Shown in pieces: positions 45,681 to 55,173 of a stretch of DNA of 64,000 nt. Origin of the DNA: CAZROT01 sp964601895 (GTDB taxonomy: Bacteria; Pseudomonadota; Gammaproteobacteria; Enterobacterales; Enterobacteriaceae); contig CAZROT010000001.1 in assembly GCA_964601895.1 (NCBI GenBank), positions 310,001 through 374,000 of the forward strand. Reading direction: 5' to 3'. Made by a program: the position numbers and the translations under genes. The notes under the pieces were generated by a model. It was not told where the DNA came from. It saw nothing but the letters and a program-made list of their open reading frames with translations, and ran no database searches. The number at the start of each line of letters is the position of its first letter. Position 1 is the stretch's first letter.

Positions 45681-47090
45681 TTGCCTGAAACCAGAATAAA
45701 GTGGTTGCAAAACGAATTGACTACATTAGTTAATCGTGGCCTGGACAGGCATCTGAAACTGGCAGTGACCGGGCTGAGCCGTAGTGGTAAAACAGCCTTT
45801 ATCACTGCTATGGTCAATCAACTACTTCATATTCACCAGGGTGCGCGTTTGCCGCTGTTTTCTGTTGTACGCGAAGGGCGCCTTGTGGGTGTGAAGCGTA
45901 TTCCACAACGCTGTCTTGGCGTCCCGCGCTTTCCTTACGATGAAAGCATGGCATCACTCTATGATACACCCCCGCGCTGGCCCGAGCCCACACGTGGGGT
46001 CAGTGAGATCCAACTGGCATTACGCTTTCGCTCTGATAATCCACTGCTGCGCCTGAAAGAAACATCGACACTCTATCTTGAAATTATTGATTATCCTGGT
46101 GAATGGCTTCTCGATCTTCCCATGCTGGACATGGATTATCTTACCTGGTCAAAGCAGATGAACCTCCTGTTACAGGGAGAGCGTGTACCATGGGCACAAC
46201 CCTGGCTTGCACTCTGTCAGCACTGCGATCCACTGGCGCCTGCCGATGAAAATCAGCTGGCCGCTATTGCGCAGGCTTACAGTGATTATCTGATACGCTG
46301 TAAAAACGCAGGATTACACTTTATACAACCCGGGCGTTTTATCCTGCCGGGGGATATGGCAGGAGCACCGGCATTGCAGTTTTTCCCCTGGCCAGACTGC
46401 TCGGGTACCGGCGAATCACAACTTTTACAGGCCAGTCAACAGAGTAATTTCGCTATGCTGCGTGACAGATTTAATTACTACTGTAAAACACTGGTCAGCG
46501 ATTTTTACCAGCAGCACTTTATTCGTTTTGACCGCCAGATAGTGCTGGTAGACTGCCTGCAGGCATTAAATAATGGACCACAAAGTTTTAATGATATGCG
46601 GCTGGCATTAAGCCAGCTGATGCAGAGTTTTCATTATGGCAAGCGCACACTGCGCCGCCGCCTGTTTACACCCTGTATTGATAAATTGATGTTTGCCGCA
46701 AGCAAGGCTGATCATGTGACGACAGATCAACATACCAGCCTGATTTTACTGTTACAGCAGCTAATACGGGAAGCATGGCAGGACGCCGCTTTCGATGGTG
46801 CTGCCGCAAATTGCACTGCCATTGCATCGATACAGGCAACCGTAAGCGGCATTATTGAGCATCAGAATGAACGCCTGACAGCATTAAGAGGCCATCGCCT
46901 GCATGATGGTGCTCCCCTGACGGTCTTTCCGGGTGAAATTCCTTCCCGGTTACCTGGCGCGGAATTCTGGCAAAAACAGGGATTTCATTTCGAACAGTTT
47001 CGTCCGCTCAGAACAGATGCAGGCAGTCCGTTACCCCACATCCGTATGGATGCGGTGATGGAGTTTTTACTGGGAGATAAACTGCGATGA
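45681..47090 (+). CDS. ycjX: YcjX family P-loop protein (DUF463)
   Basis: GTPase-like protein of unknown exact role, in E. coli part of the envelope-stress (Psp) regulon. The P-loop GLSRSGKTA is at about 31-39, with the family blocks ETSTLYLEIIDYPGEWLLDLP and FAASKADHVT. The start is TTG at 45681 with CGGAG 6 nt upstream. 469 residues (YcjX 465). ATGA overlap with ycjF. Psp genes and tyrR, neighbours in E. coli, are missing from this interval. Confidence 0.93.
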   Translation: MPETRIKWLQNELTTLVNRGLDRHLKLAVTGLSRSGKTAFITAMVNQLLHIHQGARLPLFSVVREGRLVGVKRIPQRCLGVPRFPYDESMASLYDTPPRWPEPTRGVSEIQLALRFRSDNPLLRLKETSTLYLEIIDYPGEWLLDLPMLDMDYLTWSKQMNLLLQGERVPWAQPWLALCQHCDPLAPADENQLAAIAQAYSDYLIRCKNAGLHFIQPGRFILPGDMAGAPALQFFPWPDCSGTGESQLLQASQQSNFAMLRDRFNYYCKTLVSDFYQQHFIRFDRQIVLVDCLQALNNGPQSFNDMRLALSQLMQSFHYGKRTLRRRLFTPCIDKLMFAASKADHVTTDQHTSLILLLQQLIREAWQDAAFDGAAANCTAIASIQATVSGIIEHQNERLTALRGHRLHDGAPLTVFPGEIPSRLPGAEFWQKQGFHFEQFRPLRTDAGSPLPHIRMDAVMEFLLGDKLR

Positions 47091-48130
47091 CTGAACCCAT
47101 TAAGCCACGTATGGATTTTTCAGACACACCACAGTCATCAGAAGAAATGCGCTTAAAGCCAGGAAAAATCTTTGCCGAACAGCAGGCCAGCCTTTTTTCT
47201 ATACCAGAAACTGAAGTTAGCGGGCAGGAAACGCAGAAATCGGTAACAGATCTGGAAAATACCCTGCTCAAACCCAGGCGTCACCTGCAACACAGGCTAT
47301 TTATCGCGGGCCTGTGCTTATTTGCAGTTGTACTGATTGCCCAGTCAGTACGGTGGTTAATTCTTTCGCTACAGCAACAAAACTGGATAGCATTAACCTG
47401 TGCAACTGCAGTCGGATTTATTATCCTCGCTGCTATCGCTGGCATTATTACTGAATGGCGCCGTCTTTCCCTGTTACGTCGGCGTATTAAAACACGTGAA
47501 GAGGCCAGTGAATTACTGCTCAGCCCTGCGGGTGGTAATAGCAGGAAATTCTGTGAAACACTGGTACGCGAGTCAGGCATGAGTCAGCAGCATCCTGCAT
47601 TTCAGCACTGGCAGGCTGCGTTACATGAAACCCATAGCGGCAGTGAAGTCATTATATTATATGCAAAAATTGTCCAGCCTGTTTTTGATGCGCGCGCCCG
47701 CAATATCATTAATCGTTATGCTGCTGAATCGGCATTAATGATTGCCGTAAGCCCGCTGGCACTGGTGGATATGATCTTTATTGCATGGCGTAACATACGC
47801 TTAATCAATCATATTGCCGCATTATATGGCATTGAACTGGGCTATTTCAGTCGTATCTACCTGTTACGTATGGTGTTATTGAATATTGCTTTTGCCGGTA
47901 TTTCTGAGCTTGTGCGCGAATCCAGTATGAACTGGCTGTCACAGGATCTGACCGCCCGTCTTTCTGCACGCATAGCACAAGGCATTGGCGTTGGACTGCT
48001 GACTGCCCGCCTTGGTATTAAAGCCATGGAATTGTGCCGCCAGCTACCATGGATGTCGGACGACAAACCCGGATTAGGCGATCTGCGGCGCCAGCTGACT
48101 GAACAGTTAAAAGACATGCTGAAAAAATAA
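47087..48130 (+). CDS. ycjF: YcjF family inner-membrane protein (UPF0283)
   Basis: Membrane protein with two hydrophobic helices near residues 70-125 and a C-terminal cytoplasmic region containing MIAVSPLALVDMIFIAWRN and YGIELGYFSRI. 347 residues, close to E. coli YcjF (353). Overlaps ycjX by 4 nt, the usual arrangement; function with YcjX is not established. Confidence 0.93.
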   Translation: MTEPIKPRMDFSDTPQSSEEMRLKPGKIFAEQQASLFSIPETEVSGQETQKSVTDLENTLLKPRRHLQHRLFIAGLCLFAVVLIAQSVRWLILSLQQQNWIALTCATAVGFIILAAIAGIITEWRRLSLLRRRIKTREEASELLLSPAGGNSRKFCETLVRESGMSQQHPAFQHWQAALHETHSGSEVIILYAKIVQPVFDARARNIINRYAAESALMIAVSPLALVDMIFIAWRNIRLINHIAALYGIELGYFSRIYLLRMVLLNIAFAGISELVRESSMNWLSQDLTARLSARIAQGIGVGLLTARLGIKAMELCRQLPWMSDDKPGLGDLRRQLTEQLKDMLKK

Positions 48131-48353
48131 TCAGCAGAAAATTGTCGTTAACCTGTCAGTAAAGTGTATCCTTCCCGCGCAGTCCCTGGCCATAAAACCT
48201 TCACTGATAGCGGCTGTACGACTATTTATTCGCGTGATTAACGTCAGGATACCGCAATACCAGATCGCCTTAGTCCATCAATTATTAAGTCTGGTACAAT
48301 GAGACTTTATTTCATACTCTTTGTGTTTATGGAAAAAATTTCAGGGAAAACAA

Positions 48354-48905
48354 ATGAGTGTAAAAATTAAAAAACCGCTGCTGGCATTCCTTCTGACTGT
48401 ACTTATCACGACACGCTGTCTGGCAACAACAGCATCCACGGAATATCTCACCGGATTTTCTCCCGATGGCAGTGCACTCAATGTCGTGTTAACAGGAATT
48501 GCACATGCCCGCCTCAGTATTGAGGTCGCGGCTTATAGCTTCACCAGCAGCCCGATTGCGACTGCGTTAGCAGAGGCTGCCAGACGTGGTGTTAAGGTCA
48601 GAGTGGTCGCCGATGAAAAAGCCAATAATACCCGCTATACCGCGGTGACCTTCCTGGCTAATCAGGGTATACCCGTCAGGCTGAACAGCCGTTATACCAT
48701 CATGCATAATAAATACATGGTGATAGACGGCCAGAATCTGCAGACCGGCTCATTCAATTACACCGCTGGTGCAAACAAGCGCAATGCGGAAAATGTTATT
48801 TTACTTAATAATGTTCCTGATGTGGCCAGGCGCTATCAGCAGGATTTTGAACGCTTATATGCTGAAGGCAAAAAATTTGTTCAACTGCCAAAATCTGCCC
48901 ATTGA
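48354..48905 (+). CDS. Secreted phospholipase D-family nuclease (single HKD)
   Basis: Small HKD protein like the EDTA-resistant Nuc endonuclease of IncN plasmids. A signal peptide (about residues 1-25, LLAFLLTVLITTRCLA) directs it to the periplasm. The catalytic motif HNKYMVIDG with downstream GSFN gives His118, Lys120 and Asp125. A single HKD implies a dimer. 183 residues from ATG 48354 (AGGGA 8 nt before); an upstream in-frame start at 48321 would bury the signal. Substrate (nucleic acid or lipid) unproven. Such genes are often plasmid-borne, so transfer is possible. Confidence 0.88.
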   Translation: MSVKIKKPLLAFLLTVLITTRCLATTASTEYLTGFSPDGSALNVVLTGIAHARLSIEVAAYSFTSSPIATALAEAARRGVKVRVVADEKANNTRYTAVTFLANQGIPVRLNSRYTIMHNKYMVIDGQNLQTGSFNYTAGANKRNAENVILLNNVPDVARRYQQDFERLYAEGKKFVQLPKSAH

Positions 48906-49020
48906 CTGAACCGCAATCGGTATCAGCACTGCGTACCTCATACCTGCACAAACCTGAGCTATGATTTAATACATCAACCGGTATTTTTTCGGTGCGCTGG
49001 CCTGTGCGGGAAAAGACATT

Positions 49021-49815
49021 ATGAAGCTGTCAGAATACGTGGGATCTACCTCAAGACTTACTGATACGGCTATTTATAAAAAAATAATCCATATACTGTA
49101 CAAAATATTTGCAGCCATTACCGGAATAAAAAACAACAGCCATGTCAGCAGCATCACGCTTTCCCGGCCGGAAGGGGAAAAAACAGGTCCGTTGAATCCT
49201 TTTCCATCAATAGTGTCAGTCAGGAAATATGGTGCTGATAAAGCAGAAAATACAGCAACGACAGCATCACCTGCAGACAATAAGGGATTTTCAACACCGG
49301 CGACAGAAACACCACAGAAAATTCAGGATAACAAGGCGCAGCATGCCCTGACTGTACCGGATGATGCAAATACCACTGATACCACCAGCACCGCTGCTAC
49401 TGAAAACGGCAGTGTTAACAATGCCGCTGTGAATAAGCCACTCAAATCCATCCTGAAAAACAGGGAGGCTATTCTGGATAAGGCAGATATCAGCATCACG
49501 GATACCCATGACAATAAACATAAGCTGGGTACGGTAGAACAGATGAGCTATAACCGGCTGCAGCAATATATTGCAACCAATATGGCTGAAATCGGTGGTG
49601 TTTCAGTACAACCTCAGGCAGCTGTGGAGTTTACTATTACAGGCACTGATGAAGCGGGCAAAGCGGTCATGATAACCATGGGGTTTAAACCACGCGACAT
49701 GGCGAAAACGAACCTTCTGCTTAGTACACACGCAAAAGCACAAACAAAGCGCCCGTTTGATGCCGGCAGTGAATTTGAAAAAGTCGTGGAAAAGCTACCC
49801 TTCGAATTACAGTAA
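49021..49815 (+). CDS. Unknown protein, first of two tandem paralogues
   Basis: 264 residues, not recognised. It starts with an amphipathic hydrophobic stretch (about residues 19-36, IYKKIIHILYKIFAAITGI-like), then a Thr/Ala/Asn-rich low-complexity linker (about 65-140), then a compact domain with EIGGVSVQPQAAVEFTITGT and ITMGFKPRDMA. The domain recurs in the next gene (QIGGVNVPETPFMAKLTIEGT). No signal peptide or known motif is evident. A T3SS-exported or chaperone-like role is possible because of the nearby secretion genes, but that is inference. Confidence 0.65.
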   Translation: MKLSEYVGSTSRLTDTAIYKKIIHILYKIFAAITGIKNNSHVSSITLSRPEGEKTGPLNPFPSIVSVRKYGADKAENTATTASPADNKGFSTPATETPQKIQDNKAQHALTVPDDANTTDTTSTAATENGSVNNAAVNKPLKSILKNREAILDKADISITDTHDNKHKLGTVEQMSYNRLQQYIATNMAEIGGVSVQPQAAVEFTITGTDEAGKAVMITMGFKPRDMAKTNLLLSTHAKAQTKRPFDAGSEFEKVVEKLPFELQ

Positions 49816-49841
49816 ATCAAATCGGGATAAAATTTAATGAC

Positions 49842-50396
49842 GTGGCAGGTATTACGGGTATAACGCAGGCAAAAACAGTAAATATAAAGAATATTCCCGT
49901 TGCGGCATTAAAAGAAGATATTCAACATTATATGCAGCAAATCGGTGGAGTCAACGTTCCTGAAACACCATTTATGGCAAAATTAACGATTGAAGGGACT
50001 ATCAGAAATAATGAAGGTAAGGATGAAATAGTAAATCAGACCATACACTTAATGCCGAAATACCAGGACCGCCGTTTCGCAAAAAAATTCAAGAAGAAAA
50101 ATGATATTCAGGAAGGGGAAACATTAGCTAACGACGCTGTCAGCACATTTCGTAAAGACATACAACAACAGCTAGGAAAATTAAGACAAGACCTGGCTCA
50201 ATGGCAAACACAGACTGCCCCACAGCCTGTCCAGATAATGAAAAAGAATGCCCCTGACTCCATTGAAAACAGGCAAAAACGCGGCATTACTATTGATGAA
50301 AGCAAAAACACGCTACACGTCTGGGAGGTGAAAGACGACAAAGAAGGAGTAGAAGGAGCAGAGAGAAATCAGGAAAAAGATATAGCTAAAAATTAG
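49842..50396 (+). CDS. Unknown protein, second of two tandem paralogues
   Basis: 184 residues from GTG 49842, sharing the IGGV/TIxGT domain with the preceding gene at its N-terminus and then running into a charged helical C-terminus. The start is poorly supported: no ribosome site fits the GTG, and the frame stays open back to 49779, overlapping the end of the previous gene in another frame. It could be a truncated or frameshifted downstream copy, or the second half of an originally longer protein. Not recognised beyond the shared domain. Confidence 0.55.
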   Translation: MAGITGITQAKTVNIKNIPVAALKEDIQHYMQQIGGVNVPETPFMAKLTIEGTIRNNEGKDEIVNQTIHLMPKYQDRRFAKKFKKKNDIQEGETLANDAVSTFRKDIQQQLGKLRQDLAQWQTQTAPQPVQIMKKNAPDSIENRQKRGITIDESKNTLHVWEVKDDKEGVEGAERNQEKDIAKN

Positions 50397-50686
50397 CCGT
50401 ATTGTTCTCCTCACTGCCATGCCTGAAAGCATAGTTATAAAATACAAAACAGCGGGGGTAAAAAATCACTGGCAATATCGGGTGATATAAACACAGACTA
50501 CATGCCTTTATGCCCTTATTATCAATACTAATTATGCTTTATTTAACGCATTATAAGCAAAGCCGCTGCAGGCTATGTTATTGCCGAAAATTTAATCTGT
50601 CTGTATGTTAACAGCACCCTGTTATTTTTTATCATGGATTGGGCAGATAGCTGAATCAGGATACACTAGGTCCATCATTCAATTTA
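50397..50686. other. sapA upstream region
   Basis: 290 bp, AT-rich, expected to hold the sap promoter. No confident promoter, operator or small gene is seen. Confidence 0.3.
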
Positions 50687-52324
50687 ATGATGAAAACAAC
50701 CATGCATCGTGTAATCATCTGGATACTGCCAGCTTTTCTGACACTGTTATCAGGCCTTGCCTGGCCGGGTTCACCCGCTATTGACAGCAATATCCGCCAG
50801 CAGGGATTTGTCTATTGTGTCAACGGAACACTCACCACCTTTAATCCGCAAATAGCCAGTAGTGGGCTGACCGTGGATACGCTGGCAATACAGCTTTATG
50901 ATCGATTATTACATGTTGATCCTTACACCTATAACTTAGTTCCTGAACTGGCCCAAAGCTGGGACATACTGGACAATGGAAAAACCTACCGTTTCAGGCT
51001 GCGTAAAGAGGTACCATTTCAAACAACGTCCTGGTTTACACCAGGCCGTATGATGCACGCTGATGACGTCGTTTTCAGTTTTCAGCGTGTATTTGACAAA
51101 AAGCACCCCTGGCATTCCGTAAGCGGTGGAAAATATCCTTATTTTGACAGCCTGCAATTAAATAATGCCGTTGAACAGGTACATAAACTGGACGACTATA
51201 CCGTCGAATTCCGCTTAAAGGCGCCAGATGCTTCCTTTCTCTGGCATCTGGCTACTCAGTACGCACCGATATTATCCGCTGAATATGCGGATTTTCTGGC
51301 TCAACAAGGCAATCAGGAACAGATGGATCGCAATCCTGTAGGGACAGGCCCATTCATGCTGAATGAATATCGGCATGGTCAGTATATTCGCCTGTTGCGC
51401 AATAACCATTACTGGAAAAGGTTACCACATATACAGCAGGTCCTTATTGACTTGACTACAGGAGGAGCAGGACGTCTGTCAAAACTGCTGACAGGTGAAT
51501 GTGATGTTCTCGCCTGGCCTGCCGCGAGCCAGCTTTCCATCCTGCGCGCTGATCCACGCTTACGCCTGACCCTGCGCCCCGGAATGAATGTGGCCTGGCT
51601 GGCATTTAATACGCAAAAACCACCGCTTGATGATAGTCGGGTACGGCATGCTATTGCACTTTCTATCAATAATCAGCGCCTGATTCAGGCAATCTATTAT
51701 GGCACGGCAGAGACAGCAGCCTCGATTCTTCCAAGGGCGTCATGGGCTTATGACAAAAAACTCAAAGTCACTGAATATAATCCCGCCAAAGCGCGCAGGA
51801 TTCTCAAAGAACTGGGCATCACACAACTTAAACTTAATTTAGGGGTGCCTGTTGCTTCTCATGCCTATAATCCCAGCCCGTTAAAAACTGCTGAACTACT
51901 CCAGTCAGATCTCGCGCAGGTGGGTATAGAAGTCATTATTATCCCTGTTGAAGGCCGTTTTCAGGAAGCCCGCCTGGTGGAAATGCATCATGATCTGATG
52001 CTTTCAGGCTGGTCGACAAATAGCAACGATCCAGATAGTTTTTTACGCCCGTTATTGAGCTGTACAGGAATACAGTCAGGCACTAATTACACGCATTGGT
52101 GTAATAAAGAATTTGATAAAATTCTCCAGAAAGCATTACAGGCTCAACAACTCGCCACACGTATCGACTACTATTACCGGGCACAAAAAATCCTTGAACA
52201 GCAATTACCTTTACTGCCATTAGCTTCATCGCTACAGTTACAGGCTTATCGTCACGATATCAACGGATTGATCCTGAGCCCTTTTGGTAATGACTCCTTT
52301 GCTGATGTATTCCGTGAAAAATAA
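50687..52324 (+). CDS. sapA: Periplasmic peptide-binding protein SapA
   Basis: Solute-binding component of the Sap ABC importer, DppA/OppA-like. Signal peptide at about residues 5-26. Family blocks QGFVYCVNGTLTTFNPQ and NPVGTGPFML, and Trp-rich segments such as WSTNSNDPDSFLRPLLSC. 545 residues (E. coli 547). Sap systems are linked to resistance to host antimicrobial peptides in Salmonella and Haemophilus. First of five same-strand genes. Confidence 0.96.
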   Translation: MMKTTMHRVIIWILPAFLTLLSGLAWPGSPAIDSNIRQQGFVYCVNGTLTTFNPQIASSGLTVDTLAIQLYDRLLHVDPYTYNLVPELAQSWDILDNGKTYRFRLRKEVPFQTTSWFTPGRMMHADDVVFSFQRVFDKKHPWHSVSGGKYPYFDSLQLNNAVEQVHKLDDYTVEFRLKAPDASFLWHLATQYAPILSAEYADFLAQQGNQEQMDRNPVGTGPFMLNEYRHGQYIRLLRNNHYWKRLPHIQQVLIDLTTGGAGRLSKLLTGECDVLAWPAASQLSILRADPRLRLTLRPGMNVAWLAFNTQKPPLDDSRVRHAIALSINNQRLIQAIYYGTAETAASILPRASWAYDKKLKVTEYNPAKARRILKELGITQLKLNLGVPVASHAYNPSPLKTAELLQSDLAQVGIEVIIIPVEGRFQEARLVEMHHDLMLSGWSTNSNDPDSFLRPLLSCTGIQSGTNYTHWCNKEFDKILQKALQAQQLATRIDYYYRAQKILEQQLPLLPLASSLQLQAYRHDINGLILSPFGNDSFADVFREK

Positions 52325-52338
52325 CAGGATCCAACGCG

Positions 52339-53304
52339 ATGATGATTTTCATACTACAGCGTTTATTATTACTGATAATCACCCTGTTCATACTGTTACT
52401 GACGGGATTTAGTTTATGTTATTTCACACCGGACGAGACATTTAACGATGGGGTTATACTTGATGCATTAAAATCTTATCTGACCCGCTTGATGCACGGT
52501 GATTTTGGTATTTCTATTATTAATGGTCAGCCAATCAGTCAACAGCTGCGTGAAGCCTTTCCTGCTACCATGGAACTCTGCATTCTGGCTTTTGCACTGG
52601 CGCTATCGGTGGGAATTCCTCTCGGCATTACTGCAGGGGCAATGCCGGGAAAATGGCCTGACATTATTATCAGCTTACTGGCATTGATTGGTTTTTCTAT
52701 TCCTGTGTTCTGGCTGGCCATTTTATTAATATTATTTTTTTCACTGTATTTAGGGTGGCTACCGGTTGCCGGTCGTTTCGATTTACTCTACGAGATAAAA
52801 TCGGTTACTGGCATGGTGCTGCTGGATACCTGGCTGTCTGACTCTCCCCTGCGCCATGAAATGATGATGAATGTCCTGCATCATATGATGCTGCCGATTA
52901 TAGCGCTGGCTGTCGCACCCACTACAGAAGTAATCCGTTTAATGCGCACCAGCACTTATCATGTATTCAGCCAGAATTACATTAAAGCAGCCGCTACCCG
53001 CGGCTTATCTCGTCTGACCATTATCCGCCGCCATGTACTGCATAATGCCCTGCCTCCCATTATTCCCAAATTAGGGTTACAGTTTTCAACTATGATGACG
53101 CTGACGATGATTATTGAGGTGGTATTCAGCTGGCCCGGGTTAGGTTATTGGCTCATTGACGCCATTCGTCAGCAGGACTATGCAGCTATTTCTGCCGGTG
53201 TTGTGGTTACCGGATCGCTGGTGCTTGTCATCAATGCGCTCTCCGATTTTTTAGCTATCATGAGTAACAGATTAAAACATAAGGAATGGTATGCTCCTGG
53301 ATAA
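52339..53304 (+). CDS. sapB: Sap ABC transporter permease SapB
   Basis: Oligopeptide-type permease with an N-terminal signal anchor and five further membrane segments. The EAA loop reads YIKAAATRGLSRLTIIRRHV. 321 residues, equal to E. coli SapB. It overlaps sapC by 14 nt. Confidence 0.96.
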   Translation: MMIFILQRLLLLIITLFILLLTGFSLCYFTPDETFNDGVILDALKSYLTRLMHGDFGISIINGQPISQQLREAFPATMELCILAFALALSVGIPLGITAGAMPGKWPDIIISLLALIGFSIPVFWLAILLILFFSLYLGWLPVAGRFDLLYEIKSVTGMVLLDTWLSDSPLRHEMMMNVLHHMMLPIIALAVAPTTEVIRLMRTSTYHVFSQNYIKAAATRGLSRLTIIRRHVLHNALPPIIPKLGLQFSTMMTLTMIIEVVFSWPGLGYWLIDAIRQQDYAAISAGVVVTGSLVLVINALSDFLAIMSNRLKHKEWYAPG

Positions 53305-54181
53305 TGTGTATCGTGAGAAAAAAATAGTGAGCCCATTACTGCATACATGGCGCATCTTTCATGCTGATGCGCTATCTATGGTTGGTTTATATGGTGTTAT
53401 TATTCTGATACTACTGTGCCTTTTTGGTGATTTTATCGCCCCTTATGCACAATACCAGCAATTCCTTGGCCATCAATTACTACCGCCTTCATGGTCCCAC
53501 TATGGCGATGTTTCCTTTTTTCTTGGTACTGATGATCTCGGCCGTGATATGCTCAGTCGCCTGCTTTCAGGAACGGCATCAACATTTGGCTCTGCACTGA
53601 TTGTGACTTTCGCCGCGGTACTCTGTGGCCTGATACCCGGTGTACTTGCAGGCGCCACTCAAGGGTTATATTCCGTCACCCTCAATCATATTTTCGACAT
53701 CCTGCTATCCATCCCGTTATTTTTGCTGGCAATTATCATCATTACTTTTATCGGACCGGGCTTACAACAAAGTATGTTTGCTGTCTGGCTGGCATTACTA
53801 CCCCGCATTGTACGTACTATTTACAGTGCTGTTCATGACGAACTGGATAAAGAATATGTGGTTGCAGCTCGTCTGGATGGTGCATCTACTGCCTGGATTC
53901 TCATTTATGCAGTATTACCTAATATTGCCGCAATACTGACAACTGAAGTCACACGTGTTCTGTCAATGGCAATACTGGATATTGCTGCACTTGGATTTCT
54001 TAACTTAGGTGCCCAGCTGCCTTCGCCAGAATGGGGCGCGTTACTCGGTAACTCACTGGAGCTCATTTATATCGCCCCCTGGACGGTGATGCTGCCGGGA
54101 ATCGCATTATTAATCAGTGTATTAATGGTCAATCTGCTGGGTGATGGCATCCGCCGGGCTATCAATGCAGGAGTTGAATAA
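53291..54181 (+). CDS. sapC: Sap ABC transporter permease SapC
   Basis: Second permease, six membrane segments. The characteristic GTDDLGRDMLSRLLSG and EAA loop YVVAARLDGASTAWI are present. 296 residues, equal to E. coli SapC. Stop overlaps the sapD start by 1 nt. Confidence 0.96.
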   Translation: MLLDNVYREKKIVSPLLHTWRIFHADALSMVGLYGVIILILLCLFGDFIAPYAQYQQFLGHQLLPPSWSHYGDVSFFLGTDDLGRDMLSRLLSGTASTFGSALIVTFAAVLCGLIPGVLAGATQGLYSVTLNHIFDILLSIPLFLLAIIIITFIGPGLQQSMFAVWLALLPRIVRTIYSAVHDELDKEYVVAARLDGASTAWILIYAVLPNIAAILTTEVTRVLSMAILDIAALGFLNLGAQLPSPEWGALLGNSLELIYIAPWTVMLPGIALLISVLMVNLLGDGIRRAINAGVE

Positions 54182-55173
54182 TGCCATTACTCGATATTCG
54201 TAATCTCACTATTGAATTTATGACGGTAGACGGACCTCTCAAAGCTATCGATCGCGTCAGTATGATGCTGAATGAAGGCGAAATACGCGGCCTTGTGGGA
54301 GAGTCAGGTTCCGGTAAAAGCCTTATCGCTAAAGCGATTTGTGGCGTCACTAATGATAACTGGCGCGTTACTGCCGATCGCTTTCGCTTTGATGAAGTTG
54401 ATTTATTACCGCTTTCCCCGAGACAGCGGCGTAAAATTATCGGTCATAATATCTCAATGATTTTTCAGGAGCCTCAGTCCTGCCTTGATCTTGCTGAAAA
54501 GATAGGGCAACAATTGATGCAGGCGATACCTCCATGGACATGGAAAGGCCGGTGGTGGCAACGCTTTCAATGGCGCAGACGCAAAGCTATTGAATTGCTG
54601 CATCGGGTAGGGATAAAAGATCATCAGGATATTATGAACAGTTATCCCTATGAACTGACAGAAGGCGAATGCCAGAAAGTCATGATAGCCATTGCACTTG
54701 CCAACCAGCCGCGTCTGTTAATTGCCGATGAACCTACTAATGCCATGGAGCCTGGCACTCAGGCACAAATCTTTCGCCTGCTGGCAAGTTTAAATCAAAA
54801 TAACAACACCACAATTTTATTAATCAGTCACGACCTGCAAATGATGAATAAATGGGTTAATCGCATCAATGTACTGTACTGCGGTCAGACCGTAGAAAGT
54901 GCAACCTGTGAAGATTTACTGTCAACACCTCATCATCCTTATACCCAGGCACTATTGAGATCCATGCCTGATTTTGGTCGTGAACTACCACATAAAAGCC
55001 GCCTGAACACCCTGCCAGGCTCAATCCCTTCGCTAAAACATCTACCCATAGGCTGCCGCTTAGGCCCACGTTGTCCCTATGCTCAGAAAACCTGTATAGA
55101 AACCCCACGTTTACGGCTGGTAAAAAACCATGCTTTTGCCTGTCATTTTCCACTCAATCTGGAGGGACAGTAG
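54181..55173 (+). CDS. sapD: Sap ABC transporter ATPase SapD
   Basis: ATP-binding subunit. Walker A GESGSGKS, Q-loop FQEPQS, Walker B LLIADEPTNAMEP. The signature is the atypical LTEGECQK usual in SapD. A C-terminal oligopeptide-type domain with conserved Cys (RCPYAQKTC) is present. In E. coli SapD also affects Trk potassium uptake. 330 residues, equal to E. coli. Confidence 0.96.
   Translation: MPLLDIRNLTIEFMTVDGPLKAIDRVSMMLNEGEIRGLVGESGSGKSLIAKAICGVTNDNWRVTADRFRFDEVDLLPLSPRQRRKIIGHNISMIFQEPQSCLDLAEKIGQQLMQAIPPWTWKGRWWQRFQWRRRKAIELLHRVGIKDHQDIMNSYPYELTEGECQKVMIAIALANQPRLLIADEPTNAMEPGTQAQIFRLLASLNQNNNTTILLISHDLQMMNKWVNRINVLYCGQTVESATCEDLLSTPHHPYTQALLRSMPDFGRELPHKSRLNTLPGSIPSLKHLPIGCRLGPRCPYAQKTCIETPRLRLVKNHAFACHFPLNLEGQ

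Noticed and set aside
55071..55172. Longer sapF start
   Set aside because: It would overlap sapD by about 100 nt; the GTG at 55173 has a good ribosome site and the normal length.
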